64,000 nt of DNA from Glaciibacter superstes DSM 21135 (GCF_000421145.1 NZ_ATWH01000007.1:62001-126000), one strand, 5' to 3'. Numbered from the stretch's first letter, positions 29,122 through 38,758 are shown. Numbers and translations are program-made. Notes: generated by a model not told the origin, from the letters alone.

Positions 29122-31731
29122 TTACCGAGTCAGCATCGCCAACAGCGACTCGGCGGCGTAGCCGAGCTCCGCGCGCGCCTGATCACTCAGGTGATCTGGC
29201 TTCTTGGGCTTGGCGAGCCTGTCGAGAAACTTGTCGACCGACTTCGCCGCCTTGCGTGTGTCATCCCGGTCAAGCGCCTTCTTCGCCTTGTCGAGTTCAT
29301 TGCCGAGCTGGTGGGCGAGTGGGCCGCTGACGTCACCGGATGCTACGAAGCCGTCGAGGAGACCGGCCAGGCTATCGAGAGCGCCTGGCGTCCACAGCCC
29401 TGGCACCGGCACATTCGCGAACGACATGTCGGAGGCCAGGTAGAAGCTCGTGTACGACGGCTGGTTGTACGTGGTCTGCTGCCTGGCGACCTCTGCACGG
29501 TACTGCGCGTCGTGCATCAGCGTGTATAGTTTTCGCGCGGTCACCTCGGTGCTGAGGTAGATCCTGATCGCACTGCTGTCTTCTGTGCGCACCAGCAGTT
29601 CCTCGCGCCAGTCACCGAAGACATCCGCCACCAGGTTCGGGTTCCCCTTCGTGCCGTTGTTGGTGCGTGTGCCGTCGGCTGTGAGCAGGGTTCCCCGCGT
29701 GTAGTCGTCGATCGTCGGAGTCTGATTGCCCGATCCGTTCACGATCTGGGTCGTCATGTCGGCGGCCCACTTGATGTTCGCGTTGGTGCCTAGACCCGAG
29801 TCGGAAAGCTTCTGGCCGTCGGCAGACCAGAGGCCGATGGCCCAGGTCTCCAGCCCGGGAACACTCGGGTCGACGTCGCCAATCATGCCGCGGCCGGTGT
29901 CTTTGCCTGAGTACGCCCCGTAGAGCACCTCGCCGGTGGCGGCGTCACGGAGCGCATAGCCGTACGGGGCGCCGGTTGCGCCCTCGTGAACGGTGAAGAT
30001 CTCCAGGCCGGGTCGATTCGGGTCGATATCGGTCACGTGCATGGAGTCGCCATGGCCGATGCGCGCCAGCTCGCCCGGTGCACCGCTTTCGGGCGGGAGC
30101 ACGTCGTACGAGCTGTACAACAGGGAACCGTCGTCATCGATGGTGGCCGATCCGTAAACGATTTCCTGCTTGCCGTCACCGTCGACATCCGCTGCGCTGA
30201 GCGAATGGAAGCCCTGCGTGGCCAACGTGCCGAATTCGGGATCGGTGCCGTCACGGCCGTGTGGGGAGTCGTTGAACGGGTTTGTCATCGGCGTCCAGCC
30301 GCTGTCGACCGCCCAGTGCGTGCTCAGGTGTTCGCCGTCCCAGTCGTAGCTCACGACGTTGGAGCGGGTGTAGTAACCGCGTGCGAAGACGGCAGACGGA
30401 TGCGTGCCGTCGAGATAGGCGACGCCGGCCAGGAAACGGTCGACCCGGTTGCCAGGTTCGATGCGGCTCATCGCGTAGTCGCCCCACATTAGGCCGTCAT
30501 CGTGGCGTCCGGGCTCGTAGAGAATCGTCTCCTGCTCTGCACCGGTTGCTCCCTCGAAGACCGACAGGTACTCCGGGCCCGTGAGGATGAACCCCTCGAA
30601 CGCGCGGAGGTTGTTGCGGGCGCTGCGCGCGGGGGCGTAAACGTCCATGAAGTAGTCGGCCATCGCCGCGGCATCCGTGTGGGACAGCGGGTATTCGTAA
30701 CGCTGCTCGATGCCGAATGCCTCCTCGAGAGTGGCCGGCCAGTTGCCTGCGGCGACTTCTGGGTGATCCCGCCAGGTCTCGAAAAGCTGCACGATGTGGT
30801 CGTAGTAGTCGGCCGAGCTCATCCGGTAGTCGTCTGAGTTGGCGAACCCGGCGGTGACGTCTGCCGTCGGCAGGGTGATGTACTCCTCACCGGTGATGTT
30901 GCCGGCCTCGTCGAACGAGATGGTCTTGGTGCCGGGTGCGGTCTTGAACATCAGCTCTGAGCGGCCGTCGCCGTCGAAGTCGTACACCAGGTACTCGGTG
31001 TAGTGGGCGCCGGCGCGGATATTGACGCCGAGGTCGATGCGGTAGAGCAGGGTGCCGTCGGCCTCATAGGCGTCGATGTAGACGTTGCCGGTGTAGCCGA
31101 TCTGGGAGACGTCTTTCGAGTTCGACGGGTCCCACTTGACAAAGTACTCGTACTGCCCGTCTCCATCGACGTCGCCGACGCTCATGTCGCTGGCCGAGTA
31201 TGTGTAGGCCTCTCCGACGGGAGTGACGCCGTCTGCGGGCTTGTTCAGTGCGAGTTCGGTGTAGGCGCCAGCCCACGGCGCGACCTCGTCGCTGTGGTCG
31301 ACTTCGACTTCGGCGCCGTCGACGACCGCGGCGACGGAATAGGAGCCGTCTGCGGGCGCGCCGGCGTCAAGGTAGTTGGTGCTGTCGGTGACGGTGGCGA
31401 TGAGCTCGCCGTTGCGGTAAACGTTGAAATCTGGGCCGGCCACGCCGGTGTCTGTTGCGCCGGCTCCGGTTGCCGAGGCAGCCGCCGTCTCGGTGCCGAG
31501 AAGTCGCCAGCTCAGGAAGACGCCGTCTGCGGTGGCTGCAGCCACCAGGCCGCGGTCGAGCTGCTCGAGTTGCACGCCGGCGGTGTCGGATGCCGGCGGA
31601 TGCTTGCCGTCATGTCCATCGGCGTGCGCACCCGCGATGGCGGGGCCGCTCACGGCGCCCAGGGCGAGAACGACTCCGGTGGCCAGGGCGATCGACGCCC
31701 TAGTCAGGGATCTTGTGCTGCGAATCATCAT
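29122..31731 (-). CDS. Secreted rhamnogalacturonan lyase (PL11 family)
   Basis: An 869-residue exported pectinase. A Sec signal peptide ends near residue 34 (IAGAHA). The PL11 beta-propeller is marked by repeated calcium-binding loops such as DMSVGDVDGDGQYEYFVKWD, YDFDGDGRSELMFKTAPG, ADVDGDGKQEIVYGSATIDD and ADVFGDWREELLVRTED, and by VNIRAGAHYTEYLVYDFDGD. It cleaves the rhamnose-galacturonate backbone of pectin by beta-elimination. After about residue 785 comes a helical, charged tail (LDKAKKALDRDDTRKAAKSV) resembling a FIMAH domain. AAGGA precedes the ATG. A LacI-type palindrome lies upstream at 31804. No other pectin genes are adjacent. Confidence 0.9.
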   Translation of the reverse strand: MMIRSTRSLTRASIALATGVVLALGAVSGPAIAGAHADGHDGKHPPASDTAGVQLEQLDRGLVAAATADGVFLSWRLLGTETAAASATGAGATDTGVAGPDFNVYRNGELIATVTDSTNYLDAGAPADGSYSVAAVVDGAEVEVDHSDEVAPWAGAYTELALNKPADGVTPVGEAYTYSASDMSVGDVDGDGQYEYFVKWDPSNSKDVSQIGYTGNVYIDAYEADGTLLYRIDLGVNIRAGAHYTEYLVYDFDGDGRSELMFKTAPGTKTISFDEAGNITGEEYITLPTADVTAGFANSDDYRMSSADYYDHIVQLFETWRDHPEVAAGNWPATLEEAFGIEQRYEYPLSHTDAAAMADYFMDVYAPARSARNNLRAFEGFILTGPEYLSVFEGATGAEQETILYEPGRHDDGLMWGDYAMSRIEPGNRVDRFLAGVAYLDGTHPSAVFARGYYTRSNVVSYDWDGEHLSTHWAVDSGWTPMTNPFNDSPHGRDGTDPEFGTLATQGFHSLSAADVDGDGKQEIVYGSATIDDDGSLLYSSYDVLPPESGAPGELARIGHGDSMHVTDIDPNRPGLEIFTVHEGATGAPYGYALRDAATGEVLYGAYSGKDTGRGMIGDVDPSVPGLETWAIGLWSADGQKLSDSGLGTNANIKWAADMTTQIVNGSGNQTPTIDDYTRGTLLTADGTRTNNGTKGNPNLVADVFGDWREELLVRTEDSSAIRIYLSTEVTARKLYTLMHDAQYRAEVARQQTTYNQPSYTSFYLASDMSFANVPVPGLWTPGALDSLAGLLDGFVASGDVSGPLAHQLGNELDKAKKALDRDDTRKAAKSVDKFLDRLAKPKKPDHLSDQARAELGYAAESLLAMLTR

Positions 31732-31803
31732 TGAATCCTTTCAGCGGAAAACGCATTCCCGACCGAGGCTAGCGCGCCCCTGCCCCCTGGTCAAGGGTAG
31801 ACA

Positions 31804-31816
31804 GCAAGCGCTTTCC
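31804..31816. promoter_or_regulatory. LacI-family-type operator upstream of the lyase
   Basis: GCAAGCGCTTTCC contains the palindromic AAGCGCTT core typical of LacI-family sugar repressors. It lies 73 bp upstream of the lyase start, with a further CGCTTGC half nearby. No LacI gene is in the window, so the regulator would act from elsewhere. Confidence 0.55.
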
Positions 31817-31965
31817 CACTCGCTTGCACAGCGCGACACACGCCACCGGCAACAGACCGGCGTGAAAGGAGGAAGAATCGATCATCCGAGCGCGAAGGAA
31901 GGACCAAATTGCCATCCTGCGCCACGATTTCCTACTTTCGAACGCCGGCTGCCACGGCCGCGAAC

Positions 31966-33456
31966 TCAGTCGAGCAACAGGGCCGGCTCCTCGATGATCG
32001 AGGCCACATCCGCGAGGAAGCGGCTGGCGACGTCCCCGTCGACGACCCGGTGGTCAAAACTGGCGCCGATCGTCGTGACGTAACGCGCCCGCACCTCTCC
32101 GTCGACCACCCAGGGCTTCTGCTTGATGGTGCCAAGTGCCACGATGCCCGCCTCGCCGGCGTTCAGGATCGGCGTGCCGGTGTCCATGCCGAACACCCCG
32201 ATGTTCGTGATTGTGATCGTGCCGCCGGCCATCTGCGCCGGTGACGTCTTACCGTCACGGGCCGTGATGGTCAGTTGCTCGAGCGCCGTCGCCAGCTCAA
32301 ACAAGCTCATCGCCTGTGCTTCCTTGACGTTCGGAACGATCAGCCCGCGCGGAGTCGCGGCCGCTATACCGAGGTTCACGTAATGACGCACGGTGATCTC
32401 CTGGTCGGTGAACTTCGCGTTCACCGTTGGGTTCCGCCGCACCGCCCAGATCATCGCCTTCGCCATGATCAGCAGCGGCGAGATCTTCACACCCGCAAAA
32501 TCGGTCGATGCCTTCAGCCGCTTGACGAACTCCATCGTGCGCGTCGCGTCGACGTCCACGAACAGGCTCACATGCGGTGCGGTGAACGCACTCGTCACCA
32601 TCGCCTGCGCAATCGCCTTTCGCACCCCCTTGACGGGGATGTGCTCCTCGCGGTCCTGGGGCCATTCCGGTGTCTCGATATTGCGGAAGACGCTGACCTG
32701 GCCGGCCTCACGCAGCACGTCTTCACGGGTGACGTCGCCGACGGGCCCCGTCGGCGTCACGACGGCGAGATCGACACCGAGATCTTTGGCGAGCTTGCGG
32801 ATCGGCGGCTTGGCAAACACCGGGCCAACGGATGCCGCACGCGGCAGAATCTGCAAGGGGGCGGCGGCCGCATGGGAGCCCGGTGCGGCGGGCAGCGACA
32901 GTGACTCGTGGGCGACGGCACGGCCCCCGTGGCGCTTCCGCCTGGTGGGCATACTGGCGGAACTTCCGTGTCCGACGAGCACAGCACCGGGCTTGTCGTC
33001 CGCTGCGTTACCAACACCCGCACCACCTTCGCCTGGTTCGTGCGAGACCGTATCGCCGGCGTCTGCCGCGGCCTCGGCCAGGTCGAGTGCATCCTGGTTG
33101 CCGACGGCGCCAGCCGGCGCGGTCGCCTGGATCGGCTCTCCGGCAGACGGCGCCGGCGCGGCATCCGCACCCGTTGCCCCTGAGACGGGCCCATCGGCCG
33201 GAACACTCACCGCAGCATCCGAGTCGATCGTGATGATCGGAGTGCCGACGTCAACCGTCGCACCCTCCTCCACAAGAATCTCGCCGACAACGCCGATGTA
33301 CGGCGACGGCAGCTCGACCAGCGACTTGGCCGTCTCGATCTCAACGAGCACCTGATTGATGACGACGGTGTCGCCCGGCGCCACTCTCCACTGCACGATC
33401 TCGGCCTCTGTGAGACCCTCGCCGACGTCAGGGAGGGTGAACTTCGACACGGTCAT
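31966..33456 (-). CDS. bkdC: Branched-chain 2-oxoacid dehydrogenase E2 (dihydrolipoyl acyltransferase)
   Basis: A 496-residue E2. The N-terminal lipoyl domain has the lipoylated Lys44 in [15 protein letters not shown], then a Pro/Ala/Gly-rich linker, an E3/E1-binding domain ([20 protein letters not shown] with [12 protein letters not shown]), then the catalytic domain ending [18 protein letters not shown], where His and Asp of the HxxxDG motif transfer the acyl group to CoA. Only one lipoyl domain, as usual for Bkd rather than Pdh E2. It is the last gene of the operon, separated from E1-beta by an unusually long 181-bp gap. No E3 gene is present here. Confidence 0.92.
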   Translation of the reverse strand: MTVSKFTLPDVGEGLTEAEIVQWRVAPGDTVVINQVLVEIETAKSLVELPSPYIGVVGEILVEEGATVDVGTPIITIDSDAAVSVPADGPVSGATGADAAPAPSAGEPIQATAPAGAVGNQDALDLAEAAADAGDTVSHEPGEGGAGVGNAADDKPGAVLVGHGSSASMPTRRKRHGGRAVAHESLSLPAAPGSHAAAAPLQILPRAASVGPVFAKPPIRKLAKDLGVDLAVVTPTGPVGDVTREDVLREAGQVSVFRNIETPEWPQDREEHIPVKGVRKAIAQAMVTSAFTAPHVSLFVDVDATRTMEFVKRLKASTDFAGVKISPLLIMAKAMIWAVRRNPTVNAKFTDQEITVRHYVNLGIAAATPRGLIVPNVKEAQAMSLFELATALEQLTITARDGKTSPAQMAGGTITITNIGVFGMDTGTPILNAGEAGIVALGTIKQKPWVVDGEVRARYVTTIGASFDHRVVDGDVASRFLADVASIIEEPALLLD

Positions 33457-33637
33457 GGGGTGCCTTCCGTTTGGTGAGCCCAGCGTTGGAGAGCCGCGCG
33501 AGAATCGCCATTTGCGCCCACACTCGCCGCTTTACCGGCGATTCCTGGCGTAAACAGCGACACTCGGCGAATTCGAATGCTGTGGAGGGTGCGGGGGCTA
33601 TGGAGGGTGCGGGTACGGGACATGGTCGGCAACCTGA
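33457..33637. repeat. Intra-operon intergenic repeat region
   Basis: The 181 bp between E1-beta and E2 hold an inverted pair GAATCGCC (33502-33509) and GGCGATTC (33537-33544), and a direct repeat TGGAGGGTGCGGG at 33583-33595 and 33601-33613. No ORF with a ribosome-binding site is visible. The segment GGCGAATTC...TGTGGAGG resembles sequence upstream of the phosphatase gene at about 40727-40747, suggesting a dispersed element inserted in the operon. Confidence 0.4.
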
Positions 33638-34711
33638 TCAATAGGCGAGCGCGCGGTCGACGGCCTCGAGGATGCGATCGGGGCTGGGCAGGAAGTGCGT
33701 CTCAACGGCCGCGGGTGGGAACGGTGTGTCAAAACCAGACACCCGTAACACGGGCGCTTCGAGCGAGTAGTACGCCCTCTCGGCGACCGTCGCCGCGATC
33801 TCGGAGCCGAGGCTCACAAAACCGGAGGCCTCCTGGGCGACGATCACGCGTCCGGTCTTGCCGGCGGATGCCAGAATCGGCCCGTAGTCGACCGGCGAGA
33901 GTGAGCGCAGGTCGACGACCTCCATGCTGATGCCCTCTTCCGCCGCGATCTCCGCTGCCTGCAAGAGCACGCTCACCATGGCACCGTGGCCGACGACGGT
34001 GACATCCGTTCCGATGCGCACCACTTTGCTGGCGTGCAGGCCAGTGCCGCTCTCGCCGAACAGCACTTCGCCCTTCGGCCAGTAGCGGCTCTTCGGCTCG
34101 AAGAAGATGACCGGGTCGTCTGAGGCGATCGCCTCGCGCAGCATCCAATAAGCGTCGTGCGAGTTCGACGGGCTCACCACCCGCAGGCCAGGGGTGTGCG
34201 CGAAGTAGGCTTCTGGGCTCTCCTGGTGGTGCTCGATCGAGCCGATGTGCCCGCCGTATGGAATTCGGATGACAACGGGCATCGCAATGCCGCCCTCGTG
34301 GCGGGTGCGCATGCGTGCCAGCTGGGTCGTGATCTGGTCGAAACCGGGGAACACGAACCCGTCGAACTGGATCTCACAGACCGGCCGGTACCCCCGCATG
34401 GCGAGGCCAATCGCGGTGCCGACGATCGCCGATTCAGCCAGTGGCGTGTCGAGAACGCGCTTGTCGCCGAACTCGGCGTGCAGGCCCTCTGTCACCCGGA
34501 AGACGCCGCCGAGCGGCCCGATGTCCTCGCCCATCAGCAACACAGACGGGTCGTCTGTCATCGCCTGGCGGAGTCCGGCGTTCAACGCCTTGGTCATCGG
34601 CAGGCTGGCGGATGTCGGTGGCGACGGGGCAGGGACAGGGGCCGACTGGGGTGCGCTGTGTGTGTCGACGCTGTCTGTGTCGACGCTGTGTGTCTCGATG
34701 TTGGCGCTCAT
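33638..34711 (-). CDS. bkdB: 2-oxoacid dehydrogenase E1 component, beta subunit
   Basis: A 357-residue E1-beta. It has the conserved core SLPMTKALNAGLRQAMTDDP, LLMGEDIGPLGGVFRVTEGL, GFVFPGFDQI and the C-terminal VLRVSGFDTPFPPAAVE. It pairs with E1-alpha to bind thiamine diphosphate and decarboxylate branched-chain 2-oxoacids. The ATG shares one base with the E1-alpha stop (TGATG), with GGGAGG ahead; GTG 34714 is the alternative start. The N-terminal leader is repetitive (THSVDTDSVDTHS) and probably disordered. E2 follows 181 bp downstream. Confidence 0.93.
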   Translation of the reverse strand: MSANIETHSVDTDSVDTHSAPQSAPVPAPSPPTSASLPMTKALNAGLRQAMTDDPSVLLMGEDIGPLGGVFRVTEGLHAEFGDKRVLDTPLAESAIVGTAIGLAMRGYRPVCEIQFDGFVFPGFDQITTQLARMRTRHEGGIAMPVVIRIPYGGHIGSIEHHQESPEAYFAHTPGLRVVSPSNSHDAYWMLREAIASDDPVIFFEPKSRYWPKGEVLFGESGTGLHASKVVRIGTDVTVVGHGAMVSVLLQAAEIAAEEGISMEVVDLRSLSPVDYGPILASAGKTGRVIVAQEASGFVSLGSEIAATVAERAYYSLEAPVLRVSGFDTPFPPAAVETHFLPSPDRILEAVDRALAY

Positions 34712-35865
34712 CACGCCTCGCCTCCCTCGAATGACGCTTCGTAGCGATCCAGCCAGGCACGCTGCTCATCGATCAGCGGGTGCGGTTCCGCGTAGACGTT
34801 GTCGAAGATGACCGAACGGTCGGGTGAACGGATGTCGAGGGCACGCCTGCGCACGTCAGCGGCGAAGTCGGCCGCTTCCTCGTCGATGCCGTCGAAGAAC
34901 TCCTGCGATGCGCCGCGGCCCTCCAGATTTGTTCGCAACCGCACGATCGGGTCGCGCGCGACCCAGTAGGCGAGGTCGTCGGCATCCCGGTACTTGGTCG
35001 GGTCGTCGGCTGTGGTGTGCGCACCGACGCGGTACGTGAGAGCTTCGATCAGCGACGGGCCGCGGCCGGCGCGCGCGTCGTCCATCGACTTGGCGGTCAC
35101 CGCGTAGCTGGCGAGCACGTCGTTGCCGTCGATCTGGGTGCCCGGCATCCCGTAGCCGCCGGCACGGAGGTAGAGCGGCGAGCGCGACTGGCGCGAAACC
35201 GGCACCGAGATGGCCCAGTGGTTGTTCTGCAGGAAGAAGACCTGCGGCGTCTGGTAGCTGGCGGCGAAGACCAAGGCCTCGTTGGCGTCGCCCTGCGAGG
35301 AGGCGCCGTCGCCGTAGTAGACGATGACGGCCTCGTCGGTCTCCGGGTTGCCGGTCGCCGTTGTGCCGTCGAACTGCATGCCCATCGCGTAGCCGGTGGA
35401 GTGTAGCGTCTGGGAGGCGAGCACAAAGCTGTAGAGGTGGAAGTTGCCGTGCTCGGCCGGAGTCCAGCCGCCCTGGGTCACCCCGCGCAGCACACGCAGG
35501 ATGTCGACCATGTCGACCCCGCGGATCATGCCCACCACGTGCTCACGGTAGGAGGGGAAGATGTGATCCTGCGGGCGGGTCGCATATGCAGATCCGACCT
35601 GCGCCGCCTCCTGGCCGTGACTCGGCACCCAGAGCGCGAGCTGGCCCTGACGCTGCAGGTTCGCCGCCTCGGTGTCGAAGCGTCGCACCACCACCATGTC
35701 GCGGTAGAACCGGCGGTAGTCGTCTTCGCCGAGCCTTTCGAGGTACGGCGCAAACTGGGCCGCGGCGTCATTCGGCGCAAAGCTGCCGTCGGCTGCGAGG
35801 AACTGAACCGTGTTCGCGGTCACTGCGGTATCCGGGGTCACTGCGCTGTTCGGGGTCACTGGCAC
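34711..35865 (-). CDS. bkdA: 2-oxoacid dehydrogenase E1 component, alpha subunit
   Basis: A 384-residue E1-alpha. The thiamine-diphosphate motif GDGASSQGDANEALVFAASY (GDG...N) is intact, as is the phosphorylation-loop-like RVGAHTTADDPTKYRD stretch typical of branched-chain enzymes, with WVPSHGQEAAQVGSAYA earlier. It decarboxylates 2-oxoacids derived from Val, Leu and Ile, feeding branched fatty-acid primers in actinobacteria. The N-terminus (GTG start) has degenerate VTPNSAVTPDTAVTANT repeats that are probably unstructured. The aminotransferase gene ends its coding 4 bp upstream, so the pair is one operon. Confidence 0.93.
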   Translation of the reverse strand: MPVTPNSAVTPDTAVTANTVQFLAADGSFAPNDAAAQFAPYLERLGEDDYRRFYRDMVVVRRFDTEAANLQRQGQLALWVPSHGQEAAQVGSAYATRPQDHIFPSYREHVVGMIRGVDMVDILRVLRGVTQGGWTPAEHGNFHLYSFVLASQTLHSTGYAMGMQFDGTTATGNPETDEAVIVYYGDGASSQGDANEALVFAASYQTPQVFFLQNNHWAISVPVSRQSRSPLYLRAGGYGMPGTQIDGNDVLASYAVTAKSMDDARAGRGPSLIEALTYRVGAHTTADDPTKYRDADDLAYWVARDPIVRLRTNLEGRGASQEFFDGIDEEAADFAADVRRRALDIRSPDRSVIFDNVYAEPHPLIDEQRAWLDRYEASFEGGEA

Positions 35866-35869
35866 CGTC

Positions 35870-36976
35870 CTAACCTACCCGCCGGGCCGCATGGCCGATT
35901 GGGAGGTTTTCGACAATCTCCTTCGTGATTCGCAGGAGCTTTTCCACCGCTTCTTCCTCCCCTACCGAGATCCGGATGCCGTCAGGCTGGAACGGACGCA
36001 CGACCAGGCCGGCCTCATTCAGGCGGGCCGCGACATCCGTCGTCTCTTCGCCGGTCGGCAGCCAGATGAAGTTACCCTGCGGCTCAGGGATCACCCAGCC
36101 CTGGTCGGTGAGTGCCTGCCAGAGGGCAGCGCGGCGGTCGGCGATCACCCGCACGCGGGCGAGAAGTTCGACCTCGGCCTCGAGGGAGGCGAGAGCCCCG
36201 GCGATGGCCTGCGCCGTGACCGAGAGCGGGATCGCCGTCGAGCGGGCGGCGTTCAGGATGGCGGAGGGCCCGATGGCGTACCCGACCCGAAGTGCGGCCA
36301 GGCCGTAGGCCTTGGAGAAGGTACGCAGCACGACCAGATTGGGGTAACGGCTGAGCAACGGGGCGCCGGCCACGACATCCGTCGCCGTCGCGAACTCGGC
36401 GTAGGCCTCGTCGAGCACGACGAGCAGGTCGCTGGGAACGGCTGCCATGAAGGCCTCGAACTCGGCGACCGTGACGATGGACCCGGTCGGATTGTTTGGC
36501 GTGCAGACGATCGCCACTCGCGTGTTGTCGGTGACCGCTCTGGCCATCGCGGGGAGGTCGTGACCGTGGTCTGGCCGGTTCGGCACCTGAACGCTCGTGG
36601 CGCCGGCGACGGTGACCAGGCCGGGGTAGGCCTCGAATGAGCGCCAGGAGTAGACGACCTCATCGCCAGGGCCAGCCGCGGCGAGCAGCAGCTGGGCAAG
36701 CAGCGCCACGGAGCCGGAACCGATGTGAACCTCGTCGGTACTCACTCCATAGCGCGCTGCGAGCGCCTCGCGGAGGGCGAGGGCCGAGGCATCCGGGTAC
36801 CGATTGAACTCGTTTGCAGCGGCGACAGCGGCGACCACGCCGGGGAGGGGCTCGAACGGGTTCTCGTTGCTCGAAAGCTTGAAGGCGTTCTGGTCGGCTG
36901 GCTTGCCCTGTTTGTAGGCCGGAAGGGCCAGGATTTCGGGGCGCAGGCGGACTGATGGCTGGTCAGATGGACTCAC
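35870..36976 (-). CDS. Histidinol-phosphate/aromatic aminotransferase (HisC/Pat-like)
   Basis: A 368-residue class I/II PLP aminotransferase. It contains [15 protein letters not shown], the [20 protein letters not shown] cofactor loop, [17 protein letters not shown] and the PLP-lysine in [20 protein letters not shown]. The group includes HisC and the phenylalanine/aromatic aminotransferase Pat of corynebacteria. Location 4 bp ahead of branched-chain E1-alpha suggests it may act on aromatic or branched-chain amino acids to supply 2-oxoacids, rather than in histidine synthesis; no his genes are nearby. GTG start. It is divergent from the YvlD-like gene. Confidence 0.88.
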   Translation of the reverse strand: MSPSDQPSVRLRPEILALPAYKQGKPADQNAFKLSSNENPFEPLPGVVAAVAAANEFNRYPDASALALREALAARYGVSTDEVHIGSGSVALLAQLLLAAAGPGDEVVYSWRSFEAYPGLVTVAGATSVQVPNRPDHGHDLPAMARAVTDNTRVAIVCTPNNPTGSIVTVAEFEAFMAAVPSDLLVVLDEAYAEFATATDVVAGAPLLSRYPNLVVLRTFSKAYGLAALRVGYAIGPSAILNAARSTAIPLSVTAQAIAGALASLEAEVELLARVRVIADRRAALWQALTDQGWVIPEPQGNFIWLPTGEETTDVAARLNEAGLVVRPFQPDGIRISVGEEEAVEKLLRITKEIVENLPIGHAARRVG

Positions 36977-37096
36977 CTGCCGATTCTACGCGGTGGCATA
37001 TTCGTGTCAGAGCATGCTGGGGAAGCGAAGCATGCTGCGCACGAAATCGACGAGGTAATCCGTGCGGTGTGGCGCATCCGCTGCCATAGTGGACAC

Positions 37097-37498
37097 ATGG
37101 CCAGATTCCTGATCAAAGTTGTCGTCAACGCCGTCGCCCTGTGGCTCACCACACTGATCGTCACCGGGGTGCACGTCGAGCCGTATGCGCCTGACACCGG
37201 TGCGATCGTACTCACCTACCTGTTGGTGGCCCTGATCTTCGGCCTCGTCAACGCCATCGTGGGCGGCTTCGTGCGCATCGTGGCCTTCCCGCTGTACATT
37301 CTCACGCTCGGCCTGCTCGCGCTGATCGTCAACGGACTGCTGCTGCTCCTGGTGGCATGGATCTCCGGACTCTTCGGTTACGGTCTCGTCGTCGACGGCT
37401 TCTGGTGGGGCGTGCTCGGCGCGCTCGTGCTGGCCATCATCAGCTGGCTGCTCGGCCTGATCGTGCGCCCGGTCACGCGAAACGCCGGTCGCAACTAG
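37097..37498 (+). CDS. YvlD/phage-holin-like four-helix membrane protein
   Basis: A 133-residue membrane protein of the YvlD (Mycobacterial 4-TM/phage holin superfamily IV) family. It begins MARFLIKVVVNAVALWLTTL, followed by TYLLVALIFGLVNAIVGGFV, the PLYILTLGLLALIVNGLLLL motif and a last helix GVLGALVLAIISWLLGLIV with a short basic tail. Members are widespread; those studied relate to envelope stress, not lysis. It is divergent from the aminotransferase gene. Confidence 0.88.
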   Translation: MARFLIKVVVNAVALWLTTLIVTGVHVEPYAPDTGAIVLTYLLVALIFGLVNAIVGGFVRIVAFPLYILTLGLLALIVNGLLLLLVAWISGLFGYGLVVDGFWWGVLGALVLAIISWLLGLIVRPVTRNAGRN

Positions 37499-37884
37499 CT
37501 GTTGCTGACCATGAGGTTGTTGGGGGCGGGAACTATTCGGCGTCGTTCGGTCTGAGAGTGGCGCGGGCGGCGAGAACCTCAGGAACACGGCGCCATCGCG
37601 TTCGCAGCCCAACACCTGGCCGCCGAACTTGCTCCGGTACGCGTTAACGCGATCTCTCCGGGGATCATTGACTCAGGTCTGTGGGACGCCCGCGGCGCAC
37701 AGAAGGCGGCGTTCCTCACCGCAGCCACCTCCCGAACGCTCGTCGACGCCACAGGAACTGTCCAAGACGTCGTCGACGCGGTGCTGTGGATCATGTCGGC
37801 CCCGTTCTTCACCGGCGAGACCCTGCGCCTAGACGGCGGACGACGGTGACGGCGGCACCGCTCCCCGAACACGCGCCTATCCGT
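37499..37884. other. Region holding only an SDR gene scrap
   Basis: No intact gene occurs between the YvlD-like gene and the TauE/SafE gene. The first ~85 bp look non-coding; from about 37586 a frame encodes the C-terminal part of a short-chain dehydrogenase (see the separate entry). Both intact neighbours end toward this region. Confidence 0.5.
37586..37849 (+). pseudogene. C-terminal fragment of a short-chain dehydrogenase/reductase
   Basis: The frame reads HGAIAFAAQHLAAELAPVRV, NAISPGIIDSGLWDARGAQK, then TGTVQDVVDAVLWIMS and APFFTGETLRLDGGRR-stop. RVNAISPGI is the post-catalytic SDR strand that binds the nicotinamide, and the TGETLRLDGG ending is the classic SDR C-terminus (normally TGxxLxVDGG). 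The Rossmann glycine motif and YxxxK active site are absent, and no start codon precedes it, so the N-terminal two-thirds were lost. The frame has no internal stop across 87 codons. Confidence 0.75.
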
Positions 37885-38595
37885 TCACGCCTGCAGGATC
37901 ACGACGATGCCGGAGATGATCGCGAACCCCAGCACGATATAGCGAAGCAGCCGGCCGTCCAGCCGGTGATGCACGAACCGGCTGGCGAATGACCCTGCGG
38001 CGATGAATGGCAACAAGGCCGCACACAGCAGAAGCGTTTCGCCGGAGATCCTGCCGCTGAAGGCGAGCACGACGAGGGAGATCACCTCACCGACCAGGAA
38101 GCAGACGGCGACGGTGGAGCGCAGCACCGGTCCGGGCTTGTGCTGGTACGCCAGGGCAAGCGGCGGCCCGCCGACGCCGGTGGAAGTCTCTGTGATGCCG
38201 GTGATGAACCCGACGATCATCATCCCCGTGCGGTTCGGGTCGAATGCCGGGACCATGAGTGCGACGGCGGCCGCGACCACGGTCGACCAGCCGATGAGGA
38301 GTCCCAACTGCTGCAGGTTGACGATCAACAGGATCCACAGCCCGATGAACGTCCCCGCGAATCTGCCAACGCTGATCCACTTGACTCCCCTCCAGTCCAG
38401 CGCCTCGCGTTCCCTCCACCCGATATACGCATTGAGGGGAATCATGAGCACGAGAAGCATGACCGGGATCAGCGACGGGTCGAGCAAAGTCACCACCGGG
38501 GCGGCGACCATGGCAAACCCCATACCTGTCGACCCCTGGATGAACGCGCAGACCAGCACCGTCACCCCGATCAGGATGAACGCGGCAACGCTCAT
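37885..38595 (-). CDS. TauE/SafE-family anion exporter
   Basis: A 236-residue membrane protein with about eight helices and the duplicated TauE/SafE core. Half one has FIQGSTGMGFAMVAAPVVTL and half two FITGITETSTGVGGPPLALA, the two signature loops. Members move sulfite, sulfoacetate or other small organic anions outward. Start at MSVAAFIL (38595), with GGAG upstream; longer frames are shadow-like. It converges with an SDR scrap and follows the lipase-like gene on the same strand after 163 bp of apparently non-coding DNA. Confidence 0.88.
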   Translation of the reverse strand: MSVAAFILIGVTVLVCAFIQGSTGMGFAMVAAPVVTLLDPSLIPVMLLVLMIPLNAYIGWREREALDWRGVKWISVGRFAGTFIGLWILLIVNLQQLGLLIGWSTVVAAAVALMVPAFDPNRTGMMIVGFITGITETSTGVGGPPLALAYQHKPGPVLRSTVAVCFLVGEVISLVVLAFSGRISGETLLLCAALLPFIAAGSFASRFVHHRLDGRLLRYIVLGFAIISGIVVILQA

Positions 38596-38758
38596 ATGCG
38601 CTCCGCCGCCCACCGTGTCAGGTCGAACATCGCGCTCCCTACTCACTTCGTGAACCGTCGCTTCGTGCACCGGACCAGCAGGAACCGGTGGGCCCGCCGA
38701 CAGGTGCGAGGCCTGGCGAACACCGTCTTCACACGCTATTGCCTCCGGGCCGCAGCAG

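Noticed and set aside
37097-37498. Phage origin because the protein is holin-like
   Set aside because: The YvlD-type family is chromosomal and widespread; no endolysin, integrase, capsid or terminase gene is nearby.
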